Source: CAG-488 sp051881315
GTDB lineage: Bacteria; Bacillota; Clostridia; Oscillospirales; Acutalibacteraceae
Direction: 5' to 3'
Assembly (NCBI GenBank): GCA_051881315.1
Contig: JBJEPQ010000045.1
Location: forward strand, 1-64,000
DNA length: 64,000 nt
A model generated the notes under the pieces. It was given only the letters and a program-made list of their open reading frames with translations. It had not been told where the DNA came from and searched no databases. Of the stretch, positions 1-6,957 are shown piece by piece; the first letter of the stretch is position 1; the number at the start of each line of letters is the position of its first letter. The position numbers and the translations under genes are program-made.

Positions 1-62
1 CGAAGCGCACCAAGCGAGTGAGACGACTATGTTTTTGACCGGTCACAGGTTCGAGCCCTGTT
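1..62 (+). repeat. Dispersed repeat copy with a tRNA T-arm-like end
   Basis: Positions 1-38 match 17954-17991 at most bases; both share the block CGACTATGTTTT after a CCAA-CGAG core. Positions 45-61 form a tRNA T-arm-like hairpin (ACAGG, loop TTCGAGC, CCTGT). No acceptor, D or anticodon stem fits around it, so this is a tRNA-like remnant inside a repeat and not a tRNA gene. The left edge is cut by the window. Confidence 0.5.
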
Positions 63-79
63 TTTTTATCCATTACGAA

Positions 80-205
80 AGCAATTGTATATCATCAGTC
101 GATAGGCTGTATCTCATCACGCTTCGGTATGTATATTCTTTCGCAATGATAATATACAAGACTTCGTCTTGATGATATGCAAATCCTTTGAATTTGATGC
201 TTTTT
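80..205. repeat. Hairpin-mosaic repeat (TGTATATCATCA type)
   Basis: Short stem-loops are separated by a recurring spacer close to TGTATATCATCA in the left half and its reverse complement GATGATATACAA in the right half. Examples are GACTTCGTC near 159 and the TCGATAGGCT block near 99. The whole unit is a diverged long palindrome. It has no coding potential of its own; reading frames through it are artefacts. It probably belongs to the dispersed hairpin arrays common in gut Clostridia (from memory). Confidence 0.6.
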
Positions 206-316
206 TAAAGTAGTATTATGTATAAAATACATTGTATTTCTTATGTTTTGACTAATTTTTATCCCCTGTATCGCTCCTGCAATTTTAAAGATCATTGCAG
301 GATAGGAGATTAGTGA

Positions 317-1006
317 TTATAATGAATTTCTTATAATATTGCGTAATTCTGATATTGATAGGATTTTATCCTTTTTTCGGTGAATCATTCTATGACAATT
401 TGAGCAGATGCAAACTAAGTCTGTTTCGGGGTTTATTGTTTGTTCTTCGTAGAGAGAAAATAATGGTTTAATATGATGAACCTCAATAAAACCCTTGCCA
501 CGCTCACCATATGTTTTTTCAAAATCAAATCCACAACATTGGCAAACTAAACCTTCAGATTTCGCCTTTTGAGCTTTTATTGCTGCTTCTCGATATGTAT
601 GATTACGCTCATATTTTGTTGTGAAATACTTAATTTTTGAGCCTTCTTTCTTGTTGGTCACAACAACGGAATCTAAGTAATCACATCTTAAGTCTTCCGA
701 TAGTCCAGAACGATATAATAAGAATTCTTCGTATCGAACAATTCCTCTCCCTATCCATCTATTACTAACATTTTCTTCTATTTCAGGAAGTAAAGGTGAT
801 TCTCTGATTTGTTTTTCATAATTGAGAAATTGTTCGTATGTATCACATTCGAAAATATCATTATTTTTAAGACCCTTAAAAGTTAAGCTTAAATATATAG
901 ATGCTCTACCGAAAAAATTACAACAATTATCAGCAGAAGTAGCCGCATATTTATATGAGCAATTATCGCTCCGTAAAAATAAATGGAATTCATTTTTTAG
1001 ACTCAT
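317..1006 (-). CDS. HNH endonuclease domain protein (McrA-like)
   Basis: A 229-residue protein with a C-terminal HNH nuclease module. The zinc-knuckle cysteines are C155xxC158 and C201xxC204, the catalytic core is EVHHIKPL near residue 175, and the closing motif is NCHRMIH near 203-209. These are the signatures of the McrA/HNH restriction-type family, in which a bound metal ion cleaves DNA. The N-terminal 150 residues are not recognised; their length would suit a target-recognition domain (inference). The gene stands alone between repeats in an AT-rich stretch with no visible methyltransferase, so a modification-dependent or orphan nuclease is plausible. The substrate cannot be read from the sequence. 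Confidence 0.85.
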   Translation of the reverse strand: MSLKNEFHLFLRSDNCSYKYAATSADNCCNFFGRASIYLSLTFKGLKNNDIFECDTYEQFLNYEKQIRESPLLPEIEENVSNRWIGRGIVRYEEFLLYRSGLSEDLRCDYLDSVVVTNKKEGSKIKYFTTKYERNHTYREAAIKAQKAKSEGLVCQCCGFDFEKTYGERGKGFIEVHHIKPLFSLYEEQTINPETDLVCICSNCHRMIHRKKDKILSISELRNIIRNSL

Positions 1007-1594
1007 TTTACCGCTCCTAATATATAATTTATTTTAGTATATCAATTTTATGGATGTATTTCAATACTAAGTGTAGAGTTATAACGTAAAAAATAGAAAA
1101 TGTATTTCTGCCTTTTGTAACATATGTAAATTTGCAATTTTAAGTGATAATTTCTCTAGATATTTTTGTTAAAATATCTGTACACACTATAAATCTAAAA
1201 GTGAAAACAATTAAGCTTAGTTAAAACAAAAATTTTTATAATAATACATTTATCGGCTTAATTTTAGTCACATAGACATACATGAAAACAACGCACAAGG
1301 TGTGGTTTTTTTCCTTTTCTGACCCCTCCGCACAGTTCTCTTACCTGCGCCACCACTCACAACGACCGTACTGATTGATATTGACAGCTACTGTCTTAAA
1401 TGATATTATTTTTTAGACCATAGTAAAAATAGTTGTTAATATTATTGTGATTTGCTAAAGCTATTTTTATTTTTGCATGATGTCATTTTGAAGTTTTGCA
1501 CAGTTACATGAACTTTTTTCAATAACAAAATATTAAGATACAGAAATGAACATTGTATTTATAAAAAATTAAATAAGATATAAGGAGATTTTGT
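1007..1594. other. AT-rich intergenic region
   Basis: This 588-base stretch separates two divergent genes and is very AT-rich. No clear TTGACA/TATAAT promoter is seen. A 30-codon frame at 1282-1374 (+) starts MKTTHKVWFF but has no ribosome-binding site. The G/C-richer block 1290-1370 differs from its surroundings and looks like a repeat remnant rather than a gene. An AAGGAG site near 1580 belongs to the next gene. Confidence 0.5.
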
Positions 1595-3343
1595 ATGTCT
1601 AACAGGGAGAAAAGTATTTCCAAACAAATGATTCACAAATCTATAAAAAAACACGTTGGATCACTTATTTCAATTTTATTTTTTTCTTTGACAATTACTG
1701 CTTTGTCGATTATAAATCCGATTATTTATCAAAAAGTAGCGGATGATTTTATCCCGGAAAAGAACGTTAACGCATTGATTATATGTATTGTTCTTGTTAT
1801 AATAGTGCCGATAATAAGTGCTTTTATCTCATTGCTAAAAAATAAAATGAATTATTGGTTTGGAAAAAAGTGCATCTACGATGTTACTGATACCGTATTT
1901 AAAAAAATTCTTCGAAGTGATTTTGCTCAGTATAATCAATACGATTCGGTGACATTATCCAATATTTTAACCAGAAGTGCAGAGGCAATACCGTCGATGT
2001 ATTTAAGTTCAATCGTGAATACTTTTTCGAGTGTAACACAATTTATTGCTGTTTTTGCAATGCTTTTACACTACAATATAGTTTTAACACTTGCGTCTTT
2101 TGTCTTTTTGCCGTTGTCCTATTTTATTATTGAATCTCAAAAAAAGAAAATGCGTGAGGCATCGCATGCCGGTCTGACCGAACAGCGTAATTTTCAGAAA
2201 AATATTGTGCAGATATTCAACGGAATGAAAACTATTCGTTCGTATAATGCTCAAAAAAATGCAGAAGAAATTTTTGAGAACGGACTCAATGATTTTAATA
2301 AGGCAGAATGGAAATTTCGTAAAATGGAATGTCTCGCAGGAGATGTTCTTCCAACATCAGTATCTCAGATTGTCCTCGGTGCTGTTTTTGCGATAGGTGC
2401 ATTATTCGTACTAAACGATAAAATGTCAATCGGCGCTCTTGTTGCAGTTATTGCGTATTTACCTGCGCTCATCTCGTCATTAAATGGCGTTATGAAGGCA
2501 AGATTAAGTATAAATTCAATCGGAAATATTCTTAAAGAATTTGATGAAATAATGAATTTAGATGATGAATTAACCTGTTCTGTTTTACCTGAAAAAACAT
2601 CTGATGATATAATGTCACTTAAAAAAGTTGACTTTTCTTACGGCAGAGAAAATTTTAAACTACATATTGATGAATTAGAGATAAGGAAAGGAGAGTTTGT
2701 TGCTATAGTCGGCACTTCCGGTGGAGGCAAATCCTCTGTTATAGATATAGTTAATAAATTTTTCCCGATAACATCAGGAAGCGTTAAAATATTTGAAAAA
2801 GATATCAATGCGATTGATACCGATTCATTACGCAAAATGTATTCGGTAGTGACGCAGGACGTGTTTTTGTTTAATGATACTATTGAGAATAATATTTCAT
2901 TTCCTGACACACCCGATTCGGTTAAAATATCAAAAGCAATAGAAAAAGCGCAACTGACGGACTTTATAAAGGAACTGCCCGAACACGAAAAAACTCTGAT
3001 AAGTGATTTCGGAGAGAACTTGTCCGGCGGAGAATGTCAAAGGATTTCTATTGCCAGAGCTTTGTACCGTGACGCTCAGGTTATGCTACTTGACGAACCG
3101 ACATCGGCTTTAGATGCGGAAACATCGGGAAAGATATTCGAGATGCTTTTGGCAGAAAGAAAAGAGAAAAACAAAACAATATTATTGATTACTCATGATG
3201 TTAAGAAGGCTTGTGTTGCCGATAAAGTTGTCGTGATAAATTGCGGTAAGGTGGCTGAATATGGTAAACCAAACGAGTTGCTTGAAAACAACGGAGCGTT
3301 CCAATCTCTTTTTCTGGCACAGGACAACACACACCCAATTTAA
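1595..3343 (+). CDS. ABC exporter, fused permease and ATPase
   Basis: A 582-residue half-transporter of the ABC exporter (type IV) fold. The N-terminal 300 residues hold about six membrane segments. The ATPase follows, with Walker A GTSGGGKSS near residue 372, signature LSGGECQR near 475, Walker B VMLLDEP near 497 and the switch histidine in LLITHD. Such proteins act as dimers and export lipids, peptides or drugs; the substrate is not evident. The start has AAGGAG about nine bases upstream. It is a single gene with no partner half-transporter, peptidase domain or peptide precursor seen nearby. Its AT-rich codon use resembles the HNH gene and differs from the main part of the window, which hints at horizontal origin. 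Confidence 0.9.
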   Translation: MSNREKSISKQMIHKSIKKHVGSLISILFFSLTITALSIINPIIYQKVADDFIPEKNVNALIICIVLVIIVPIISAFISLLKNKMNYWFGKKCIYDVTDTVFKKILRSDFAQYNQYDSVTLSNILTRSAEAIPSMYLSSIVNTFSSVTQFIAVFAMLLHYNIVLTLASFVFLPLSYFIIESQKKKMREASHAGLTEQRNFQKNIVQIFNGMKTIRSYNAQKNAEEIFENGLNDFNKAEWKFRKMECLAGDVLPTSVSQIVLGAVFAIGALFVLNDKMSIGALVAVIAYLPALISSLNGVMKARLSINSIGNILKEFDEIMNLDDELTCSVLPEKTSDDIMSLKKVDFSYGRENFKLHIDELEIRKGEFVAIVGTSGGGKSSVIDIVNKFFPITSGSVKIFEKDINAIDTDSLRKMYSVVTQDVFLFNDTIENNISFPDTPDSVKISKAIEKAQLTDFIKELPEHEKTLISDFGENLSGGECQRISIARALYRDAQVMLLDEPTSALDAETSGKIFEMLLAERKEKNKTILLITHDVKKACVADKVVVINCGKVAEYGKPNELLENNGAFQSLFLAQDNTHPI

Positions 3344-3533
3344 ATTTGGATGCACACACGGACGCTCATTCGCCGATCAATCACAAAAGCGTGAGTGCTT
3401 AGTTTTGGTTTATATTATTACTGCGCTATGACACCACCCACAGGTTCGAGTTGCTCGTTCCTCGCAATCACCCTTTTGTCACTGTGTGACATTTCCCCTG
3501 TCAGGGGAATCACTGTTTGAGGCGCCATGAAAG
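3344..3533. other. Repeat-derived spacer with T-loop-like remnant
   Basis: No gene is seen. The stretch contains CACAGGTTCGAG at 3439-3450, resembling the T-arm remnant near position 45, and hairpins TGTCACTGTGTGACA (3476-3490) and TTCCCCTGTCAGGGGAA (3493-3509). It runs straight into the hairpin array that follows, so it is read as part of the same composite repeat. Confidence 0.4.
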
Positions 3534-3723
3534 AGCACTTCTTCGGAAGTGCTTTTTTCAATGAAATTCGCCTGCGGCGACTGAAATATCCTTCTGATAT
3601 GTAATAGCTGTCGCTATGAAATATTTGCTTTGCAAATGTGATAGGCGAATTTTATTTCACTTTCTGCGTAGCAGAAAATTTCATAATTTATGAAGTAAAT
3701 TATTTCATATTGCGCAGCAATAT
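3534..3723. repeat. Hairpin-mosaic repeat array, seven stem-loops
   Basis: Seven or more short perfect hairpins follow each other: AGCACTTC/GAAGTGCT (3534-3553, T-rich tail), TCGCC/GGCGA (3568-3580), ATATC/GATAT (3586-3600), TAGC/GCTA (3605-3616), ATTTGC/GCAAAT (3623-3637), TTTCTGC/GCAGAAA (3661-3677), AATTTA/TAAATT (3685-3701) and ATATTGC/GCAATAT (3707-3723). Most are separated by a TTTCA-like spacer. ATTCGCCT (3566) and AGGCGAAT (3643) enclose four of them. The same four hairpins occur inverted at 17842-17909 with different loops. Confidence 0.75.
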
Positions 3724-3798
3724 TTCATTATAATGCAATGGATTTATTTGATTGGTTAAAATACCGGGCTTAAAAAGACGTATGAATCACAAACAAAA

Positions 3799-3825
3799 AA
3801 GATCGCTCACAGAGCGGTCTTTTTC
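3799..3825 (-). terminator. Rho-independent terminator after rhodanese gene
   Basis: On the minus strand GACCGCTC-TGT-GAGCGATC (one mismatch) is followed by a run of six T. It sits 16 bases after the rhodanese stop codon. The plus strand also ends in T, so it may act both ways. Confidence 0.7.
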
Positions 3826-3840
3826 GGTTCACTTTAAAAA

Positions 3841-4224
3841 CTATTCCGTCACGGTTTCTCCCGTCCAATCGTTTATTCCGCCGAATTCCACGATATTTGT
3901 ATAGCCCTGTGCCGCAAGCTTTTCCGCCGCCTGTTTGCTTCGGTTTCCGCTTCGGCAGTAAATCATTATAAGCTGTTCCTTATCGGGCAATTCGGGAACT
4001 TCCTCTGTGCCGATAGCTTCGTTGGGAATGTTAATCGCTCCGGGAATATGCTTGCTTTTAAACTCCTCAGGCGTGCGGACATCTAAGATAATATAGTCCT
4101 TTTCTTCTTTCATAATATTTATCGCCTCGTCCGTTGCAATCTGTCGGTACCCCAACTTTTCCGACTGTGCCGCACACCCCGAAAAAACGAGAATGAACAG
4201 CAATATAGCTATTATTTTTTTCAT
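3841..4224 (-). CDS. Rhodanese-domain lipoprotein
   Basis: A 127-residue protein with a lipoprotein signal peptide (lipobox FSGC, Cys17) followed by a single rhodanese domain. The CH2A-type DVRTPEEF motif is near residue 48 and the active-site loop CRSGNR begins at Cys90. Rhodaneses carry sulfur as a persulfide on that cysteine; this one should sit on the outer face of the membrane. It lies 57 bases after the lipoprotein gene on the same strand with no terminator between, so it is probably the third gene of the transcript led by the SAM riboswitch at 5033-5111. A sulfur-handling enzyme under S-box control makes sense. The start has a GGAGG site a few bases upstream. Confidence 0.9.
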   Translation of the reverse strand: MKKIIAILLFILVFSGCAAQSEKLGYRQIATDEAINIMKEEKDYIILDVRTPEEFKSKHIPGAINIPNEAIGTEEVPELPDKEQLIMIYCRSGNRSKQAAEKLAAQGYTNIVEFGGINDWTGETVTE

Positions 4225-4281
4225 CGGGAAGTCCTCCTTTTTACTGCGTTATCCCTAACCTTGATTTTCTCGCACGACTGA

Positions 4282-4623
4282 TTATTTCTGATGATCGTAC
4301 CAATAGTCCTCGGCGTCATAATAGTCGTAGAAATCGTCGTAGTATTCATCGTAAAAATCCTCAGGATCATAAAAATCCTTTGCGTGGTACGGATCGGTTG
4401 TTGTTTTCTTAGTTCTTTTGGTTGTGGTTCTTTTAGTTGTGGTCGTTGTCTCTGTGGTAGTCTCTGTCGTTGTCTGTTCCTCAGTCTCGGGGATCTCTGT
4501 TACTTCGGAAACCGACTCCGGTTCGGTCGTTTCATCTGTTATCTCCATATCCCTGCACCCTGCCGCCAATGCCGCAATTATCATTATTGACAACGCCAAA
4601 ATAATTATTTGTTTTTTATTCAT
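4282..4623 (-). CDS. Low-complexity lipoprotein, Thr-rich linker and Asp/Tyr tail
   Basis: A 113-residue lipoprotein: signal peptide with lipobox AAGC (Cys23), an acidic Thr/Glu-rich stretch, a Thr/Lys repeat region (TTTTKRTTTKRT), and a C-terminal tail made almost only of Asp, Glu, Tyr and Phe. The linker would span the wall; the acidic aromatic tail may bind cations or a partner (inference only). A longer upstream frame exists, but the GGAGAG site eight bases before this ATG and the lipobox fix the start. It overlaps the preceding gene by 8 bases, so the two are co-translated. The family is not recognised. Confidence 0.75.
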   Translation of the reverse strand: MNKKQIIILALSIMIIAALAAGCRDMEITDETTEPESVSEVTEIPETEEQTTTETTTETTTTTKRTTTKRTKKTTTDPYHAKDFYDPEDFYDEYYDDFYDYYDAEDYWYDHQK

Positions 4624-4936
4624 CTTTTTCTCTCCTGTCTGAATTTGAATAGTAATAGTTTTCATCGTTCGATTCATACTTGTAATAATCAACGATCTCC
4701 GTTTTGTCCAAGTGAAGCAGGGAGTAAACGAAATACGGCTCGTGTCCCATACTGCCGTCACGGTGAATACCGATAAGCGTTCCGATCACCCATTCGGAAT
4801 ACGGCAGCTCGCCGAATCGGAAGCCCTCGCTTTTTGCACGGGAATAAAACCGCCTGCATACCTCGGCAGATCTCAGGTGGATAATCACATCACCTTTTTC
4901 TGCGGTCAACTGTTTTAACGTTCTTTTCCGATACAT
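4616..4936 (-). CDS. Small protein of unknown function behind SAM riboswitch
   Basis: A 106-residue soluble protein, basic at the N-terminus and Tyr/Asn/Glu-rich at the C-terminus, not assigned to a family. It has no signal peptide or membrane segment. The start is set by AGGAG nine bases upstream of the ATG at 4936; a longer frame back to 5029 would run through the riboswitch terminator hairpin, so it is rejected. This is the first gene after the S-box leader, and it overlaps the next lipoprotein gene by 8 bases. Expected control is transcription only when SAM is low. Its phrase VCRRFYSRAKSEGFRFGE looks like part of a compact alpha/beta fold, but no function is claimed. Confidence 0.75.
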   Translation of the reverse strand: MYRKRTLKQLTAEKGDVIIHLRSAEVCRRFYSRAKSEGFRFGELPYSEWVIGTLIGIHRDGSMGHEPYFVYSLLHLDKTEIVDYYKYESNDENYYYSNSDRREKDE

Positions 4937-4975
4937 TCTTTGCATCTCCTTTTCTGATTTTCCCATAAAGAGATA

Positions 4976-5007
4976 CAAAAAACGCACCCATCGTTCTGAC
5001 GGGTGCG
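4976..5007 (-). terminator. Riboswitch expression-platform terminator
   Basis: On the minus strand CGCACCC, a loop of 11, GGGTGCG and a T run. The upstream segment CTGATGGGT, just after the aptamer, can pair with the ACCCGTCAG arm of this hairpin (one G-T), giving the alternative antiterminator expected of an S-box OFF switch. Confidence 0.85.
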
Positions 5008-5032
5008 CTGTCTTTTTTCTTCCACCCATCAG

Positions 5033-5111
5033 TCAGCCTTTAGCACCTTACCTTTCGGCAGGTTGCTGTGTAGTCATCGGGGCTGTCCCTCGTACACTCT
5101 TTATAGGTTGA
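5033..5111 (-). promoter_or_regulatory. SAM-I (S-box) riboswitch aptamer
   Basis: The 79-base minus-strand leader has the S-box core: AAAGAG, then GAGGGACAGCCCCGATGA, AGCAACC and AAGGTGCTAA in order. P1 is TCAACCT with AGGCTGA (one mismatch), P2 closes with GTGTA/TACAC, and P3 is TGCC-GAAA-GGTA with a tetraloop. S-boxes bind S-adenosylmethionine and end transcription when it is abundant. A terminator and an antiterminator pairing follow at 4976-5007. Targets are usually methionine, cysteine or SAM genes; here they are an unknown gene, a lipoprotein and a rhodanese. P2/P3 are short, but every core element is present. Confidence 0.92.
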
Positions 5112-5115
5112 GATA

Positions 5116-5144
5116 ATTATAACAGCAGAAAGCGGTGCTGTCAA
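5116..5144 (-). promoter_or_regulatory. Sigma-A promoter for riboswitch operon
   Basis: Minus strand TTGACA (5144-5139), 17-base spacer, TATAAT (5121-5116): a perfect consensus just upstream of the aptamer. Transcription would begin around 5109, at the base of P1. Confidence 0.9.
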
Positions 5145-5307
5145 CATATATTTTTTTAAAGACCTTTTTTGAGGACTGTCAAGCCTTTTTGACCGAGATT
5201 GGCAAAACTAACATATTCACCGCTTCTCACAAAAGGGGAATAAACATAAAAAACTAAAAGTAACACTTCAACAATTATTGAACATATCAGCAGTATTTTC
5301 AAGACAT

Positions 5308-6903
5308 TCACTCCCGACCGTTCTTTCTGATCCGTCCCCTGTGAACAGGCTCAATGTGCTTTTTGCCCCACTCCAAAATCCGATCTATCGTCGCTTCGGA
5401 CTTGATAAACGCTTTCAGCAAGCCTCTCACACCGCCGAGTATGCTGTCGATCGGCGGATCGCAAACAGGCTTCATCTTCACCCGATTTCCCGAAAAAGTG
5501 AAGGTCAGCTTTCTTGCACAGACACATTCCGGCGGTCGGATAATCAGCTCAAGCGTGCTTCTGTCTTTCCAAGCCGCACAGGCGAACGAGGTATAGGGAG
5601 CTTCGGCAAGCCTCATTTCAGACCTGCTCCACTGTCCGTCAAGCGCACATTCGATGCTGTTTTTTTCGTCTCCCTCACACCACGAAAAGCTAACCGTATT
5701 CTTTTTGAAAACGAAACGTACATCGGTTATATTTCCTGCCTTGTTCTTCGACATAAAGGTTGCCGTTGCAGGCAGAACGCTGAGCTGAAAACCGAGCAAA
5801 TCAAGCAACCGCTTCTTTCCGAAGGTGATGCGCCTGTTGTTTATTTCGCTTTCAATCGGACTGCGATACTCGGAATAAATAGGCTCATACTTCGTGTCGG
5901 AAAGCTCGGCTCGGAAACCGTTGACAGGCTCGGCGTCGGGCTGTTCGTCAATAAAGCTTTCGGGAAAATATTTAAACATAACCGTGCGGTTGTCAACGTT
6001 GACGTCTCCGCCGACAATCACCGCGACCGCATCATACTTTTTATATATCTCGGCAACCTGACCGAAAAGTCCGTCAAACCGTATCAGCGGTTCCTCTGCC
6101 TCACGGATCCATACCCCGTAGCCGTAGCCGGAATTGTGTTTGCTCTGAGGCTTGGCTTTCGGTCCCTTGTGATTGACCGAAGCCTGCGCTATCCATTCCG
6201 ACGGAATGATCTGCTTGCCGTCATATTGGCCGTCGTTCATAAAACACAGCGCAATTTTTGCAAGGTCGGTCGGGGAAAGAACTATTCCCCAGCCTCCTGC
6301 CTCAACTCCGTTGTGATCGCTCTCCCAGAACGGAACGGGAATACCCAACGGCTCAAAAAGTCTCGGCGTCAGATATTCAACCGTTGAAACACCCGTCACC
6401 TTTCTCAGCATGGCAAGAGCCATATGGAAATTCTCGTTGACATAAGAAAATTTTTCGCCCGGCTCATATTCGGACTTGGATCTCATAAAAATATCTATCC
6501 AGTCGTTTTTCACCTTGCTTGTCAGCGGAGAAATTTTCCTGCCTGCGGTAAGGGAGATGAGGTGGGCAAGCGTAACCTTTTTCAGGTTATCGTCACAGTT
6601 ATTGGGCACTGCCTCCGGGAAGTAATCAACCACCCTGTCGCTGAGAGTGAGCAGCCCTTCGCTCACCGCAAAGCCTATTGCAATGGACGAAATACTCTTG
6701 CTCACCGAATACATGGCGTGAGGCTGAACGGCGGAATACGGTTTTCTGAACCATTGAGCGGCAATTTTGCCGTGACGGATTACCATAAATCCGTGACACT
6801 CAGTCTGCTTCATTTCATCTGTCATTTCAACCATCTTTGCCGAGGAAACTCCAACCTCCTCGGGAGTTTTAGCAAAGGGCAATTCCGAAGAAACTACCGC
6901 CAT
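5308..6903 (-). CDS. Serine hydrolase, beta-lactamase/class C family
   Basis: A 531-residue protein with a penicillin-binding-type hydrolase domain: nucleophile motif SVSK at Ser66-Lys69 and YVN at 154-156. The C-terminal 180 residues form an extra beta-rich region of unknown role. Such proteins include esterases, D-amino peptidases and beta-lactamase-like enzymes; the substrate cannot be told. There is no signal peptide, so it should be cytoplasmic. It is the last gene of a four-gene minus-strand run (metallophosphoesterase, GPH transporter, GH92, this gene), 54 bases after the GH92 gene, which suggests a role such as de-esterifying an imported glycan (inference). The start has AAGAAGG upstream. 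Confidence 0.85.
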   Translation of the reverse strand: MAVVSSELPFAKTPEEVGVSSAKMVEMTDEMKQTECHGFMVIRHGKIAAQWFRKPYSAVQPHAMYSVSKSISSIAIGFAVSEGLLTLSDRVVDYFPEAVPNNCDDNLKKVTLAHLISLTAGRKISPLTSKVKNDWIDIFMRSKSEYEPGEKFSYVNENFHMALAMLRKVTGVSTVEYLTPRLFEPLGIPVPFWESDHNGVEAGGWGIVLSPTDLAKIALCFMNDGQYDGKQIIPSEWIAQASVNHKGPKAKPQSKHNSGYGYGVWIREAEEPLIRFDGLFGQVAEIYKKYDAVAVIVGGDVNVDNRTVMFKYFPESFIDEQPDAEPVNGFRAELSDTKYEPIYSEYRSPIESEINNRRITFGKKRLLDLLGFQLSVLPATATFMSKNKAGNITDVRFVFKKNTVSFSWCEGDEKNSIECALDGQWSRSEMRLAEAPYTSFACAAWKDRSTLELIIRPPECVCARKLTFTFSGNRVKMKPVCDPPIDSILGGVRGLLKAFIKSEATIDRILEWGKKHIEPVHRGRIRKNGRE

Positions 6904-6957
6904 TTTTCCGCCTTCTTTCCTAAACCGATTTTTTCAAAATATATTATATACCCTCAA

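Noticed and set aside
40..72. Possible tRNA 3' end (T-arm ACAGG-TTCGAGC-CCTGT)
   Set aside because: No acceptor stem partner, D arm or anticodon arm fits; the surrounding block is a dispersed repeat also found near 17954.
95..295. 66-codon minus-strand frame
   Set aside because: It reads straight through the hairpin-mosaic repeat and lacks a ribosome site.
1282..1374. 30-residue frame beginning MKTTHKVWFF, considered as a peptide precursor for the ABC exporter
   Set aside because: No ribosome-binding site, no leader/GG motif, and its base composition suggests a repeat remnant.
3534..3723. CRISPR-like array
   Set aside because: The repeated units are short hairpins of different sequence with no constant repeat, no unique spacers of even length and no cas genes.
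4291..4590. Long plus-strand Val/Leu/Cys-rich frame opposite the lipoprotein gene
   Set aside because: It is the complement of the Thr/Asp/Tyr-rich lipoprotein, which has lipobox, ribosome site and operon context.
4937..5029. N-terminal extension of the first riboswitch-operon gene
   Set aside because: It would translate through the riboswitch terminator hairpin; the ATG at 4936 has AGGAG at proper distance.
5278..6387. 369-codon plus-strand frame opposite the serine hydrolase
   Set aside because: No domain signal or ribosome site; the minus frame has SxxK and YxN motifs. The window's codon bias leaves many such antisense frames.
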